NCBI GenBank assembly: GCA_014871385.1
Contig: CM026426.1
Span: 38,533,799-38,597,798 of the forward strand
DNA: 64,000 nucleotides
Direction: 5' to 3'
From: Ceratodon purpureus
Taxonomy: Eukaryota > Streptophyta > Bryopsida > Pseudoditrichales > Ditrichaceae
The notes under the pieces were generated by a model. That model ran no database searches. It was not told the origin of the DNA and saw only the letters and a list, made by a program, of their open reading frames with translations. Shown one piece after another: positions 11,492 through 25,085 of the stretch (the first letter of the stretch is position 1; each line of letters begins with the position of its first letter). A program made the translations under genes and the position numbers.

Positions 11492-14400
11492 TTAACTGAA
11501 ATCATTCCGGGTATTTCGTTTTAATTTCCTCCCGCTCTTTCGAGTACCGGCAGTAGGCGGTGGAGGAGCAGACGTTGCGGGGTCCTCTCGTGCAGAAGTA
11601 GGGGGAGGACCAGAGTGGACCGTGTCGGCAACCTGGACAGAAGTTACGACGTCAGACCGGAGAGGGGGAAACAGTGAATTCAGTTCAAGGGATGTAGAGT
11701 AGGTGGAGACGGGGGGGGGGGGGGGGTGGGGGTACCTCTGCGGGCATGGTCTCCTTAAGATGTTCGTTGGCATGTACATTCCCCTCTTGGTTTTCTGTCA
11801 GTACAGCAGCAGGTGGCACTGGGGCCGCAACAACTTCGGGGTCCTTCTGGACAAGCGTGGACAGTTGTGCCTCTAATGCCGCGAGTAGAGCTCTTCTGTT
11901 TGCCGTTGATCCCACTGAACTGCTGCGTAACTCCGTTTGCCGTTGATCAGGTACACAGGATTAGAAGAAACCGATGGAGGAACAGACGGGTTACATGCTC
12001 CACCTGCAGGTGGAGAGTTAGGAATTGCTCTAACAGGGGGAGGAGGGTCAGCAGAGGCTGCGGGCGCTATTCCATGTGCAGTGCCCGAGTCGTCTCCAGC
12101 ATGCCTGTGGAGGTGAGAGGAGACCACATCGATTTCTTGGGCGTCTGTTTCATCTGCTCCAGATGCCGACTGTGAAGCAGGTCGGAGGGGGGCGCGCTTA
12201 CTCTTACCGGAGTAACCTTTGTCCCTTTCCATCTCCTCGTAAACCTCCTCAGGTTCCGGAGATCTACCCAGCTGTGCCCGAAGTCTCTCTCGGATTCCAA
12301 CTTCTCCGATGGGGCCGGTTCGACCTTTACTGCGCCTACACGAATTGGCGTATTTCATCTGTTCGCTCTTCGCGCGGAACTTGTCGCTGCTCTCCATCTT
12401 CACTAACTTCTGCCAGACAGACTCCGAGACCCACATCGGACGCGGCTCAGACGCCTGTATCATCTTCATCAGCTCATGCCTGTATGAGCATAGAGCATTG
12501 CCTATCCGACGTCTGAGCCACGACTGATTCACGTCGGCACTGTACTCGAAGTCGTCACTCAGTCTTTTGAAGAGAATCTGCATGAGCTCGAATGGCTGAT
12601 GACAAATGTCTATATATGAAGGATCGAGACCGCAAACCAGCTTCGCCAGGGCTTCGTTCCAGAATTGTATGCCCAGGCCGTACGGTCTCCCCTCTGAATT
12701 GACATGGACCAGATGAGGCTTTTTTCCCTCGGCTTCCCTCCTATCCGCATCTTCCTCGCGTTCTGTCTCGCGTGCACGTCGTTCTCGCATTGCAGCCGAC
12801 TCCCGGTTGAGTGACAGACTTTGGAGCAGTCGGTTTGACCGTTTATCAGCTGAGCCAAGGTCGACGGGCTCCGGGGGAACGCCCCCTTCCCTCCTCATAC
12901 GCGACGAGTCTAACAAGGACGAGGGATTGAAGGTCGACGCCGCGCCAGTGCGAGAAGGGGTCGGGGTTCTGGGTGGCGGGGAACCATGTGATCGAGCGGA
13001 TGCGCTCAGACTGAGACGTTCGTCTCGTCGAATGCGCTGCCAGCAGTGTCGAAGATCAAGATCTTCGTCGCTGAAATCAGAGTCACGACCCCGATGCTCA
13101 TCACTGCGACGTCAGTGGCGGTAGGAGCTCTGGCTGGAGCTTCGTCTACGTTGCCGACGTCTGCGCTCAGACGACAAATCCGAGGGACTGTAGCTCCGCT
13201 CTCTACGACGGTTTCGGCTTCGGTGACGTCCTCTCTGAGAGGAAACGGAGAGAGGTGAGAAATACATGGAGAGATTCTAACAACGTATTTGTCCTGAACA
13301 TGATACATTGAAACACTTCAAAAACAGAGTGATCTAGAATTTCAGTGATAGAAATGAAGCAGGTCCTCAGCTACTGTAAGTGATTAAGTAGTACCCAGGC
13401 ATATGAATGGGTGCGGATATGGCTTACGTCATCATTGTAATCTCTGTGGGCGGGTGAGTGCAGATCCGAATCACGACGTGTCCTCTTCGCATTCCGCTTG
13501 AAATGCCGGTCTTCTCGTTCATCTTCGGAGGGCAAGGCAAAGGAATCGTCACGACAGTCTGGCCTGTGTCCAGGGGGAACATTCCCTCCACGTGCGGTTT
13601 TCTCAGGGAAATCCAGGCGACTGTCCTGTCCGCCTGCCGGCGATTCAAGTGACACGCCCTTCAATACAGGCCACGGTTCTTCGGCGCTCCCAAGGTCATA
13701 AGGAGCACCGTCGTCCTCTGCAAAAGCTGCATTGGGTGCAACAGACGAAGGGAACGAGCCATGCGAGACGCGAACTCCCATTAGTAATTTTTTTTCTGGG
13801 TTATTAAATTGTGCTTTGTTTTCCCAAACAAACGAAGTCAATTCACTGCGAGGACGGAGCTGGGGAATATCCTCAACACAGAACTTCCTCCTTGGCCACA
13901 GCAGTCTCCTCACTGTACAGATTACGACATACACTGGAACTTTGTGACTGACACAGGATTCAACACGAGTACGGAATGTCCGGAACATAGAGGACATTCC
14001 CGTGATGCCTGCTCCCCACGGTCAGGGCCAAGCAGTCACTATCTCTACCGTGATATGCACATGTGAGCTGTGACGTACAGATGGGCGTGCAAACAAATTC
14101 TTGTTCCGTTTTTTGATTTTTTTCAGAGCAAACGAAGGAATTAATTGCTGGAAAAAGGTACAACCAAGCATCCGTCGACCGAGGTCCACTGTGAGGAAGG
14201 TAACGAGGGACATCAGGTCAAGTGACTAATTACTGCCAATTTCGAACTAATTCTTGTTTACCGGTTCCATGGCACTCAGTACTAACATCCGTACTCAGTT
14301 TTCGCACTTTGTGCCTTGATTATTGAGTAATTAAAACCATGTACTTGGATAATAAAAAACTTTGAACGTGGGGTGCCTCGCAATCGGTGCACGGCTTTAC

Positions 14401-14974
14401 TGCGTGACAGATGGGAATCCATGGGCTGGAGTGGCCATTAAGCAACAAATTGTGTCCGGGTACTGGCAAAACATAAAACCAACGACGAACGACAGGACAC
14501 ACGTGCCGACAGCCTTCAGAACGCAAACAGAATTTGCACAGGTGGTCATGACTGCTCCCCGGCTCCTTGGAGTCCCGAAAAAACACTTACCTAATTCCAA
14601 TGAGACGTGGATGCAATGAGCCACAAAATCTACGTACCTGGACGACTGCAGTTACCAGAGCTCTTCGATACAGGACCTGAAGATGGTACTGACGAAGACG
14701 TCGGCACAGAAGTCCTCGAAGACATGGCCTGGAACTCCGCGAGGACCTCCTCACAGACATCTTGGGGGGGCGGGAGTCTCTTGGTCACTCTGCCCTGGTT
14801 AGACGCCGAGGATGCATCTGACTTAGGCGCCGCTGAGGTCTTCGATGGTTGGGGACTCTCCTCTTCACGTATGCTTGTCTCCTCACGTTCAGGCCCGACG
14901 CTGCTCTTCTTGCTCGGAGGCTTAAATGCCCACGTCTCAGGGGCACGTTTCGGCTTCCCGCGGGAGGCCATCAC
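11492..14974 (-). pseudogene. En/Spm-like (Transposase_24-type) Arg/Ser-rich gene, decayed
   Basis: The core is a 347-codon frame from 12916 to 11873. Residues about 75-240 look like the plant En/Spm-associated family pfam03004: FWNEALAKLV, then KFRAKSEQMKYAN, SKGRTGPIGEV, and ELGRSPEPEEVYEEM-like spacing (here AQLGRSPEPEEVYEEM). Upstream in the same frame, from an AG acceptor at about 13235, is an Arg/Ser-rich segment (RRRERSYSPS, RRRSSSQSS) broken by TGA at 13112-13114. Another exon-like block runs 13.95-13.44 kb with a GTAAGC donor at 13437. A likely first exon begins MMASRGKPKRAPE at 14974 and ends at a GTACG donor near 14639. The 3' end is confused by a 14-bp direct duplication (GTTTGCCGTTGATC, 11899 and 11937) and a poly-G run (about 11710-11726) that shift the frame. 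Domain assignment is by eye and moderate. Confidence 0.45.
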
Positions 14975-16337
14975 GGAACGACTGCGGCACTTCCTCGACG
15001 AACGTTGCTGACTTTGGTGCTAGGTCCTACACGCGGACATTAAACTGCTTCTGAAATGTAACAGAGAAGACCACGGTTCATCGTCTTCTTGGAACGTGCC
15101 ATCTTCTAGGCGGCTCCATATGCAGTACAAAGTGGATCGAATATACCTAATCAGGAACTAGAACAAGGTGCTAGAAGGGTAGAAGAGAAACGCGTACCTG
15201 CAGGTCCTGATCCGAGTACTTGCTCATGCAATCACTGGATGCTCGAAACGTGGGCCTGGACTCCCTCGCGCAGCCTCGCTCCACTGTTTCTCTCTCCGGA
15301 ACGACGACGACAACGCTGGATCAGCACAGCTGGGGAGGAGTGCTGGACTTATTCTACTGACAGAGAACACATAACGCGCTAGGGTTTTCGTGAGGAACGA
15401 CAAGGGGCAAGAAAAGAACAATCATACAAAAGAACACATACTCGCATGGGGAGAGGAGAGAAGGGCATGGGAGAGTGACCGAGGTGACCTAAGGGAAGAA
15501 CGGGTGCAGCCATGAACCCATGGAGGCTCTAGCATGGGAAAATGAGGAAATGGCCTCCGGGAATTTGGTTGGCATGCAATCAGTGGCCAACGTCTACAGA
15601 ATGAATTGGTGCGTCCGAGATGTGTGGGAAATTTGGGAAATATGGGAGTACTTCCTACGTCTCGATAGTCTGCATGCACAGACGCAAACCTCTTTTCTAA
15701 TGCTAAGTCCCTACATCGAAGCGCAGACACAAAACTATGAAAAGCGCAGCACATTAAACTAGGAAGAACGCAGCACCCTGCGACGGCCCTTAGGTTTCGT
15801 ATGAGTCCCAGAGATGGGCGACTGTGAGAAGTCCGAGAATGAAAGCACGGAGAGAGGTAGCCTAATGTCGTGAAAAAACATCGACAACTGGGATCATTCT
15901 GGATAGAGGGAAACTAGCTAACGGAAATCAGCGCACTATGTGAAGTTGTAAGCCTCATCGCTTAGGCCTCTCTCCACCTATGTGTACGCATTGGGATTTA
16001 GTAGGTTCCATTGATAGCAAACATTGAAGGCACTTGAAGACATATAATGATATGCCGTTTAATCCGAATAATAATGCCATATGTGGCATGGTATCACCAT
16101 GTGAACAGTGCCATGCAGAACAGTTATCTTTAGTTCCATCTTAAATGACTCCGCCGCTTCTTTTAGGACTCAGCCATAGAGAGTACGCCGCCAATGAAGT
16201 TTTGTTATCTAACACAGTCCATTTGTAGATCATTTTTGGTGGGCAAAGTTAATGCACTGGCAACACTATATTGGCATCGTCATCCGCCATGTCACCATCA
16301 TCGGCAATCTTTGATATTCCTCGTCTCTGATCTAAGT
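14975..16337. other. Non-coding interval
   Basis: Open frames here are short and not consistent with each other. AGGTCCT words lie at 15022 and 15203. No gene can be supported. Confidence 0.35.
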
Positions 16338-16544
16338 GAATCCTTAATGCAAACGAAAAAAGAGCCCTCTAAAACTAAATCTATCTTTGGAGTGGCTAAA
16401 AATTAGTAATCAAAATTACCATCATTAAAAGCGCATTCAAGTAAAGGTGAGATATTTTTTAAGAAAAAAGAATTGTGAAATTAGCACATAGGTGAAATGT
16501 TCGATTGAAAATACCACACTTTCAAAATTTAAAGAGAGTGCACC

Positions 16545-16812
16545 AAATTCCCTCTATATTTCTAGAATTCCTTCTATATTTCTAGAATTCCTTGTATATT
16601 TCTAGAATTCCTTGTATATTTCTAGAATTCCCTCTGGATTTCTAGAATTCCCTTTGGATTTCTAGAATTCCCTTTGGATTTCTAGAATTCCCTTTGGATT
16701 TCTAGATTTCCCTCTATATTTCTATATTTTCCCTCTATATTTCTATATTTTCCCTCTATATTTCTAGATTTCCCGGCATATTTCTAGATTTCCCTGCATA
16801 TTAGATTTCTTT
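16545..16812 (+). repeat. 20-bp minisatellite, about 13 units
   Basis: Units of the form CCCTNTATATTTCTAGAATT (variants TGGATTT and ATATTTT, some 21 bp) are repeated head to tail between the two inner inverted arms. Neighbouring units share variants (three adjacent CCCTTTGGAT copies), as expected from local unit duplication. Confidence 0.9.
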
Positions 16813-16910
16813 ATATATTTAAATTTAGAGGGAGTGTAAGAGAATATTTATATTTTATGCAAAATTTGGTGCACTCCCTCTATAATTTGAAAACATGGTG
16901 TTTTCAATGA

Positions 16911-17333
<423 letters not shown>

Positions 17334-17477
17334 TAATTTTACTATTTTTTTTTTGTTGAGAAATATCTCACGTTTCTTTACATACGCTTCTAATTTTAAT
17401 TTTAATTTTAATTTTAAGGCAGACCAAAGATAACTTTTCATATAGAGGGCTATTTTGCCGTGTGCATTAAGGATGCC

Positions 17478-17922
17478 CTAAGGAGGCTTGGTAGTGAGAT
17501 AGGATTACCAAAAAAGGAATTGTAACTTATTTGGACTTTTTAATTAATTCAAATGAAGTGGTGAACTTGTTTATAAATAAATTCTAAAATTACTTAAATG
17601 TTTGCTATTGTGGCTTTGGAAAAGGCAATATGAAGTTGTGTGTTAATGTCATTCTGTTGTACAGTTAATAACCTGCTGAGACTGAGACATGATTCAAAGA
17701 AAGAGAGTCAAAGTTTACTTTCAATACCTCTGTATAAAAGTTTCAGAAAAGTATAACAATAGCCAACAAAATCACAATCCATTCAATCTACAAGGAGATT
17801 GATTGATCACATGGTAGAGTTTTCAAACTAATCAATTACGAGCTCATAAGCTCTTTAAAAATGTCTACCTCTACTTGGAAAGCTAATAACAAAAAACTTA
17901 GATGAAAAGTAAGATCAAATAA
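17478..17922. other. AT-rich spacer
   Basis: No gene or repeat was recognised between the foldback-like structure and the dioxygenase relic. Confidence 0.4.
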
Positions 17923-19547
17923 CTAACACTTGCTATATTTTTCATATGCACTATTGTTGGTAATCCAATGATTCACCAACTTCATCTTTAGTTCAGATAC
18001 CGGTTTACCACTCTGAATCAACCGCATATCTTCCTGCACAGTGCGCCACATAGGGAAGAAAGAAGCCTGCATGTACACACATAAAGCAAACTGACCCCGT
18101 GGGCCATTTGTGCGTGTTGCATGTTGCACTCAACTCGCTTTGAAAAGCATCACATCCCCAGCCTTGGGTATGAAATACTTTTGAAGCTCAGGTACATGGA
18201 AATGCACTCCTTTTCCATCTACTACACTACCTGTGCCAAAGTACACCCACAATGCACAATATGTAAGTCTATGTACAACAGACTATTAAATATTTATGAA
18301 TTGATGAAATTAATAAAGCACAACAGAATATAAGAGATGATATTAGCGTACCATCTCCAAGCCAAAGAAAGAAGGAATATGAGAAATCATTGGCATCATT
18401 GTGGACGCTACAGTTGTAGTCTCTAATAATAGAGACACCTGTGAAAGAGGAACCACCCATGCAGCCTTCCCCTTTGGCCACCCCTTCAACTTCCCTTATT
18501 TTGAATAGATGCTGAAAAATGGATTTAAAGCACCTCTCCAACCCCGCATAGACAGCAGCTACCAACAATTCAGATCTTGTATAACATTTAGGATTAGGGT
18601 GTTTGTACCTGCGCAGCACACGCAGAAACAATCTAAACAAGAAACAATAGCAACAAATTTGCTAAACAAGAAACAAGAGCACCAAACTAAAGAAGAAAGT
18701 AGAAACCACAGCAAACTAGAAACCATAAAAGCACAGCAAACTGGAAACCATAAAAGCACAGCAAAGTAGAAACTACAGCAAAGTGCTTACCATGAAAGGG
18801 TACCATATTTATAACGGATAACAAAGGTGACCATACGGCTCCCAGACTTGTGCATACCACGTCAACTTGGTTTGGCATGCTTTTCAAGCCAATGAGCTTC
18901 TTTAGAAATAAAATCCAACTCCAATGGTGTAAAAACACCATTGGTAAGGTAGACCAACTCACCAGTTGGGTCTACCAAGGATGCAGGTGCGAAAAGCTCG
19001 TCATGGTGCGCCCCCATCACCTTAGGCACAAAAGCGGACCAAAATTTCTTGGTTTGGATGCTTTGTGTAATATGGTGGATTGATGGTTTTACACCGTTGA
19101 CCCAATATGCTTGGGACGGATTGGGTGGTTCCGAAATGATAAAATGTTTTAAAGCATGCTCTAGTAAATTTGAACACTCAATGCTCAAATTTACACAGCA
19201 AAAAAAACAGTGGATAATTTGTTTAATTTTATCCACCCAATCTGCAAAATCAGCAAATCCATGAGTAAAGAAACTAGAAAAGAAATGAAAAGAGAAATCA
19301 ATAAAACACTCAATCAATAAGTACGAGTTTTAAAGAGTTCTTACCTACACCGTGCTGTTGCAAGTGTGGTAAAATTTCATCAACAGCTGCCAAAAGCCCA
19401 TGTCTGTAACTATTCAAATGTTCTTTGACATTGCTGAATGTTTTTTTGCACAAAATACAAAAAAACTGTCGAATTTTTTGCTTCGCGTAGCCTTTTGGTA
19501 ACAATTTGATTCAGAAGCAAGGGACTCAGAAGACTTGGAGGCAGCCA
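17923..19547 (-). pseudogene. TET/JBP-like 2-oxoglutarate/Fe(II) dioxygenase relic with N-terminal zinc finger
   Basis: TET/JBP enzymes oxidise 5-methylcytosine or thymine in DNA in the nucleus. On the minus strand, exons in order show a start MAASKSSES at 19547; a C2H2-type finger (CILCKKTFSNVKEHLNSYRH) ending at a GTAAGA donor near 19344; a long segment ending in YKYGTLSW (to about 18793); and the core with VHNDANDF (HxD iron ligands) and FLWLGDG before a GTACGC donor near 18350. A further exon has FHVPELQKYFIPKAGDVMLF, then QHAT (third iron ligand) and GPRGQFALCVY (the Arg expected to bind 2-oxoglutarate). This order fits TET/JBP well. TGA stops at 18862-18864 and 18130-18132, both one C-to-T step from CGA, and a frame change near 19500 indicate a pseudogene. 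All catalytic residues are still readable. Confidence 0.65.
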
Positions 19548-22500
19548 TCGATCATGCACCAGAGATTAAGTCTATGGGCTTCTTATCACCACTCAGCTGA
19601 AGCCGAGGTAACAATCTTTATCCCATAGCATACACCATGAGCTTCAAACAACTACTCAATACAAGCCGAGGTAGAAGTCTTTATCCCATGGCACAAGATT
19701 CAAAGGTAATGAACAAGATGCTGTGCCTCTCAATCTCAGCCCTACTGAATTTCAGTGCTCACTATTAGAGAAGATGCGCCTTATCAGACGCTAGAAAGCT
19801 CCCGCGTCCGATCCATGTCACGCCATTATTCAACACCTGCACAGAACACAAATCACTACTCCACAAAACTCAATCACACTCTCCACACGCAGGCGTCGAC
19901 CACTCACAACATCCTCCTGCTCCACTACAGTTCCCTCACACACAGAACCGCAAGACTTTACAGCGAAACCCTAACTACACAGATTTTGATTAAATTCTAC
20001 ACACCAAACTCCCTAGAAAGAATCCTAACCTAATCCAAACCTGGGCACAGATTCACAATTCCTTAGGTTGCTTAGTTTCAAAAACACCATAACTGCCCGC
20101 ATTGACAGTACAATATGAACTGACTACGAATCTAGGGTTAAACAAGCGACGCATGTAACCTAATGAAAGGATCAGCTTTTCTCAAATGCACACAACAACC
20201 GCCTAGACACTCACTCAGATAATCACATTTCAAAAAAGCAGCAGGCAGCCTCAACCACCATGGCTTAGTCAATGCACTCACGCCACAAAGACTCAATACT
20301 TTCCAATCCACCTCAACTTAAACCCGACCCGGAACAAAACACTGTAAACATCGAAACATGAAACTGCTACAACTCAAACCTAGAAACTAACAACCAGTAC
20401 GCCTAATCCACACCATCCGAACAAAAACTAAACTTGCTACATTCACAACCATCCAAAGACAACAAGCAAACACCTCCAAAAACATCACAAGATCAGCTGG
20501 CACCCTCTTCTAGTATCCCTTCCAAAATCCATCTTCCACATTCCGAATGCCGACACATGGTACTACCATAACAAACAAGAAGAAACATTCAACCTACATT
20601 CCAATAACAGGCACACACTCACCTACCCTAAAAACACGACATGCAAACCCAGATGTGTTAACCAACCTGAGCGATGGAAATGTATCCAAAGTGCGAGTTT
20701 TGGCAGAGAATGACGGAAACTAGTCTCGACTGGATGCACACTGCCTGTCGGCGGGTGTGAGATGATGCAAGGTACACGTCGTGGATTGCACTCCAGTGCG
20801 AGGGCAGCCGCAAAGTGGAGTTGTGGCGATGATTATGGTGATGTAGGAAGCCAGAGAGTTGACGGCGCGCAACGGCTCTCTCTGTGCATAGGTCCTAATT
20901 CCTCCAACTGAACCAGAAAAACCTTCCTCAAGCTCTAAAACTGCCGCTACAAAAACTGCAGCTCCTCAACTCTCCACTCAGAAGCCAAGAAAGTACTCCA
21001 AAAACGGCGCCCCCTCCACCGACTCCACCAACCCGCTGTCGCCGAAAGAAGCTCCCACTCCAATGCACGAACCCTCACTCCCGCAACGAGATCGAAACGT
21101 CCTCCACTGAAACTAACAAAGCTCCGCACCGAAACAAAACGCTCCCCCGAAACCACGCAATGCCACTGAAACCATCAACACACTCCCAGTGTACCCGCTC
21201 CACGAAACCAGAAAACCAAACTCCACCAACTTCCTCCGACGATCCTAACCTCGTCACAGAGCTCGTCTCAAACTCCCTACACTAATGCAAACCTCAACCT
21301 CAACCCACGCACCTCCACCTCCAACCTCGGAGCACATCAACCAGCGAACCAGCTTCCTGCACAAGGCCAAATACTAGCAACAAGACGCCACGAAATCTAC
21401 AGAGCACATGTCCCGGGCATCATAGCCACGTCCTGAGCTCGTATCAAAAGTCCACCAGCGACAAACTTCCTGCACCTTACTTGTGAAGCTGCAACCTCGA
21501 ACTGGCAACCTGGACCTGAACCCTGCGAACTGGAAGTGCAGGAGAGGCTGAGCCCGGAGGTACAGGAGATGCTGCACTGTGGTGCACTGCACTGTTGTGA
21601 TGAGCGTGCGATCCCGGCGTGTGCGACTAGACGAGGCTGGCAATGTGAGGAATGCGGGAGGCGCGGATCTGGGCGAGGGTGAGGCGAGAGAGCGTCGACG
21701 GTGGCGGCGATGGCGATGGAGATGGCGCGCATTGAAGGCTCTCGCAAATACAGTGCCACTTGACTCTCGATCGGGGCCTCCCACGCTCCTTCTGCTCATG
21801 CTCCCGTCTTCTCTTGGTACTAATCCGTCTTTATTTGGACTAAATGAGACGCTTACCTTCCGTCACGTCCATCTACCATATTCTAGTTTTTTTACTCCTA
21901 AATCTTGGTTAGAGGTAGATATTGGCAGTTTGGGGTGTAGTGACGGTTTTGGGAGTGAGGGTGGTTAATTTTGGTTTAGTTGGATTAATGAGGAGTAATC
22001 GGGGTTAGAGCAGGGCAGGAATGGGGATGCGGGAACTTGGGGGGCCCGGCGCTGAAGGAGTTGAAGGGAGGCGGTGGTTTATTTGATTAATTTGGCAGCT
22101 TCCTTCCGCTTTGGAGTTGAAGAGGGGGGGCTCTGTCCGAAACTTGCGAGGCTGATTGGATTTCTTGGTGGTTTCTGCCTATTTTATTCTCGTGTGAACG
22201 GGGGCCCGGGGGGATCCACTTGAAGGGCGTTTGGTCCATGCCTAATTCCAGAAAAGGCTATTCTTCAATAAATTCTCCTCTTTTTCAATTCTTCTTGAAT
22301 TCTTCTTCCTTCTTTTTTAGCACACTTAAAATACATTGTTCAACCTTTTCTAATTAAAGTTCAATTTCTTTTCTAAAACCAAGACAATTTCAATGTCATT
22401 TCATTAGTTTGATATCATTATGATAACAAAAATCTTGAATTCTCTCATAAAGGTTAGATGAATTTCATATTTAAAATACATCAATATTCTTGAATTTTAA

Positions 22501-23450
22501 AATGTTGAATTTATATATTTGAATCAATTAATGATTCTTGGCACATTGAAAGTTAAGTCATTTTTTCCTAGCGGCTAAAAAGCTATGGTGGGGATAATAT
22601 TATTTGAATCTTGTAAGATTATTTAAGCGTAATAAACAATGTTGGTTTTAAATATCGTGTTGGACGTGTGTAATACTAAGAAAACAAATATGTGTTGATA
22701 TTGAAATAATTGGTCATGAATATTGTAATATTATTTAGTGTCAATAATGAAAAAGTGAATTGTTGACACAAACATTTTAATCATCTAAATAATATCTATG
22801 AACAAGTCAAACAATGTTACTTAGGATTTGTACTGTCAATATAATACATTCATCATTTAAACATTATCATAGCTAATATAATTTAAACTCAATACAATTA
22901 TTGAAAGCTCAAACAATTATAGTTATTTTTTGGTCAAGACTTTGTGGCCCCATATTAAAAGAACATAATTGAGAAGTTCAATATTCAAACTTTTAATCTA
23001 ACATCACATTTTGTAAATTTGAGCACTGATTGTTGATGTAAAAGTTTAAAATGTTTATAAGAAGAAAGAATCATTAGTTTTTCCTACAATGATGAATTAA
23101 TTGTCTTTTTAATATATTGGCACAAATGTATGTTTGAACTATAAATTTAGTGTGATCCAAGAATCAAGTTATGGAAGCTACCATATTTGAAAGATGTTCT
23201 TCAATTCTTTTGTTGAAATTATTAAAAAAGAAAAAAGAAAAAGATATGATCAAAAAATGAATCAATAAAAGTAATAACAAAAGTCAAGTTATTATAATAA
23301 AAGTGGGTTTTTATATGATTTTTTAATAAGATTTTCTACATTGGTGATATAGAATAGCTTAAATAGAAACAACTCTAAATTTCAGTAATTTATCTTGCTG
23401 TAGTTGAAACCCATATTGGATATTTGAGTTCCTCATCAACAGAATTATAT
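19548..23450. other. Long interval without a recognisable gene
   Basis: The part 19548-22250 is CA-rich and GC-moderate and lies upstream of the dioxygenase relic, so it may hold its promoter and leader. A telo-box-like AAACCCTAA occurs near 19967. The part 22250-23450 is strongly AT-rich. Open frames are short and overlap in both strands, and I support none. Confidence 0.4.
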
Positions 23451-23454
23451 AAGT

Positions 23455-24255
23455 AGCATGTATGATTAGTTATGACTATGAGTTACTTCTGCAAGAAAAA
23501 TGGAGGAAAGGAGAAGAAACGAGAACTGATTTGTGCGATAGAATTTTATTTCATTCTTTCAAAGGAAATGAAAACTGTGCAATTTGTGCCATAGTGTCAA
23601 AAAAATTAAAATAAAAAGCCTTTATGATTAGTTATAATCTGGATTTGTTGTTGGATGTGTGCCAGAGAAACGGAGGAGGAAAGGAAAAGAAAAGATATCT
23701 GATTTGTGTGATTGTATTTTGTTTTTGTTTTTTTTTTTTTTTTGAAACAATGAAACATGATTTCATTGCAAGGAGAACCGGACAACAAGCCCCAGCCACA
23801 AGCGGCCTGGAGAGAACAAAACCAACGGACGGGACAGACCGGACAAGAGGGAAGGGGGAGGGGCGGCCACCGGGGCGCAGGGGAGGGCCGTTAGGCCCAC
23901 CGCGGCCCCGCAGGGGCGGCCGGGGCCTCCCCGGCCTCTCAGGCCGGGAGCTCAGGGCGGCTGAAGATTGTATTTTGTTTCATTCTGTGGAAGGAACTGA
24001 AACTGATTGGTTTGTGCCACCAGAATTAAGAAAATTAAAAATTAAAATAGATAGCCTGTGTGATTAGTTATGATTCTGGGTCTGCTGTTCCAATTCGTGT
24101 CAGAGAAATGAGTAGGAAAAGAGAAGAAAAGAAGAAAAGAAGACTACGGTAATCTGTGTGATAGTGTTGTATTTTATTCTTTGCAATTGAATGGAAACTG
24201 TTTGATTTGTGACTTAAAATGAAGAAGGGAGGAAAGAAAACTGGCTAATCTGTGT
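23455..24255 (+). repeat. Diverged tandem repeat, unit about 165-190 bp
   Basis: Blocks beginning TGATTAGTTATGA or similar recur near 23463, 23626, 24061 and 24246. Each is followed by GAGAAA(C/T)GGAGGA-type purine tracts, GATTTGTG(T/C)GAT and TTTTATTTCATTCT-like segments. The copy at about 23626-24060 is interrupted by the 241-bp retroposon at 23725-23965. Confidence 0.65.
23725..23965 (-). mobile_element. GC-rich poly-A retroposon with 15-bp target duplication
   Basis: The perfect 15-bp direct repeat GATTGTATTTTGTTT flanks the insert (23710-23724 and 23966-23980). Read on the minus strand, the insert is GC-rich and ends in CAATGAAATCATGTTTCATT followed by a poly-A tail (the T-run at 23727-23743). 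Long variable duplications plus poly-A mark target-primed insertion, so this is the 3' end of a LINE or a SINE mobilised by one. No protein is encoded. Confidence 0.8.
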
Positions 24256-25076
24256 GATTATGATTCAGGGTTAACTTAACTTAAGCTGGTTGCCAGGAAT
24301 CAAACCTGGTCAGCCAGGGTGGGGGGCTGTGAGCGGTACTTTAACTGAATTAAGGTTGTGGTGTATTAAATAGGTGGTTCAGAATTCTGTGCAGTGTAAC
24401 AACCTGGAGTTACATGAACAAGGGGGATTTAACCATATTGGGCCTAAGTATGATTGTAGTGGGAATTGGATCTGATTACCGTATATGAGATATTTTAAAG
24501 TTTTGGAAAATGAAATAAAATTTGTGGATCATTTTTTGAAAAGGGTGTTAGAGTGTGGTACTGTTTTGTTTCTTTGAAGTTTTGGGCAGTGGGGGTTATC
24601 GATCTGGAATTATGATGGAGAGTTTTCTATGGGTTGTCAGTTTTGTAGTTTTGCTAAAGAAACCAGCTTTAGAGCTATGGTTGTCGTAGGCTTTAGTGAA
24701 GTCAGGCTGATAGGGAGGATGACCACCAACTTGGACTTGAAGTGGAGAGGAACCAAGTTCCAACTTGTGTGGTATGGTACGAGAGAGCTTCTTCTGAGTC
24801 AGTTGTATTTTTCCTACTGTTTCCTATGGTATAAATTTAACATAAAAAGGGGCTTTTAAAGCATTGAAGATGGTACTGTAGGATAATCTTAATCTGCTTA
24901 AAAGGGTCTCTAAGTATAAATGGCCCACTGAGATGGGCAGGCGTCGTAAGTTATCATAATCATGTAGTACTTTGCCACCAACCTCTGCCATTTCAATCCT
25001 TCATTCTTTTCACATTAACTATGGTCAGTTACATGTAAATTTTTGCAGCCGGGAACCTGGGCAGCTGGGATGTATC
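24256..25076. other. Host flank left of the giant element
   Basis: I see no gene. A T-arm-like hairpin on the minus strand (CCAGG-TTTGATT-CCTGG near 24295-24311) is present, but the rest of a tRNA is absent. Confidence 0.4.
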
Positions 25077-25085
25077 GAATCTCTG
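25077..25085 (+). repeat. Left target-site duplication GAATCTCTG
   Basis: This 9-mer abuts the left terminus of the giant element and recurs in the same orientation at 59534-59542 next to the right terminus. Nine base pairs is the usual target duplication of Mutator-like elements. The match does not extend further on either side. Confidence 0.85.

Noticed and set aside
21374-21968. Overlapping Arg/His-rich frames on both strands in a GC-richer patch
   Set aside because: Frames on both strands are of similar length and low complexity, with no motif; the patch may be a promoter or leader region.
24290-24320. T-arm hairpin CCAGG-TTTGATT-CCTGG
   Set aside because: No other tRNA parts nearby. 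It could be an old SINE fragment, but there is no further support.
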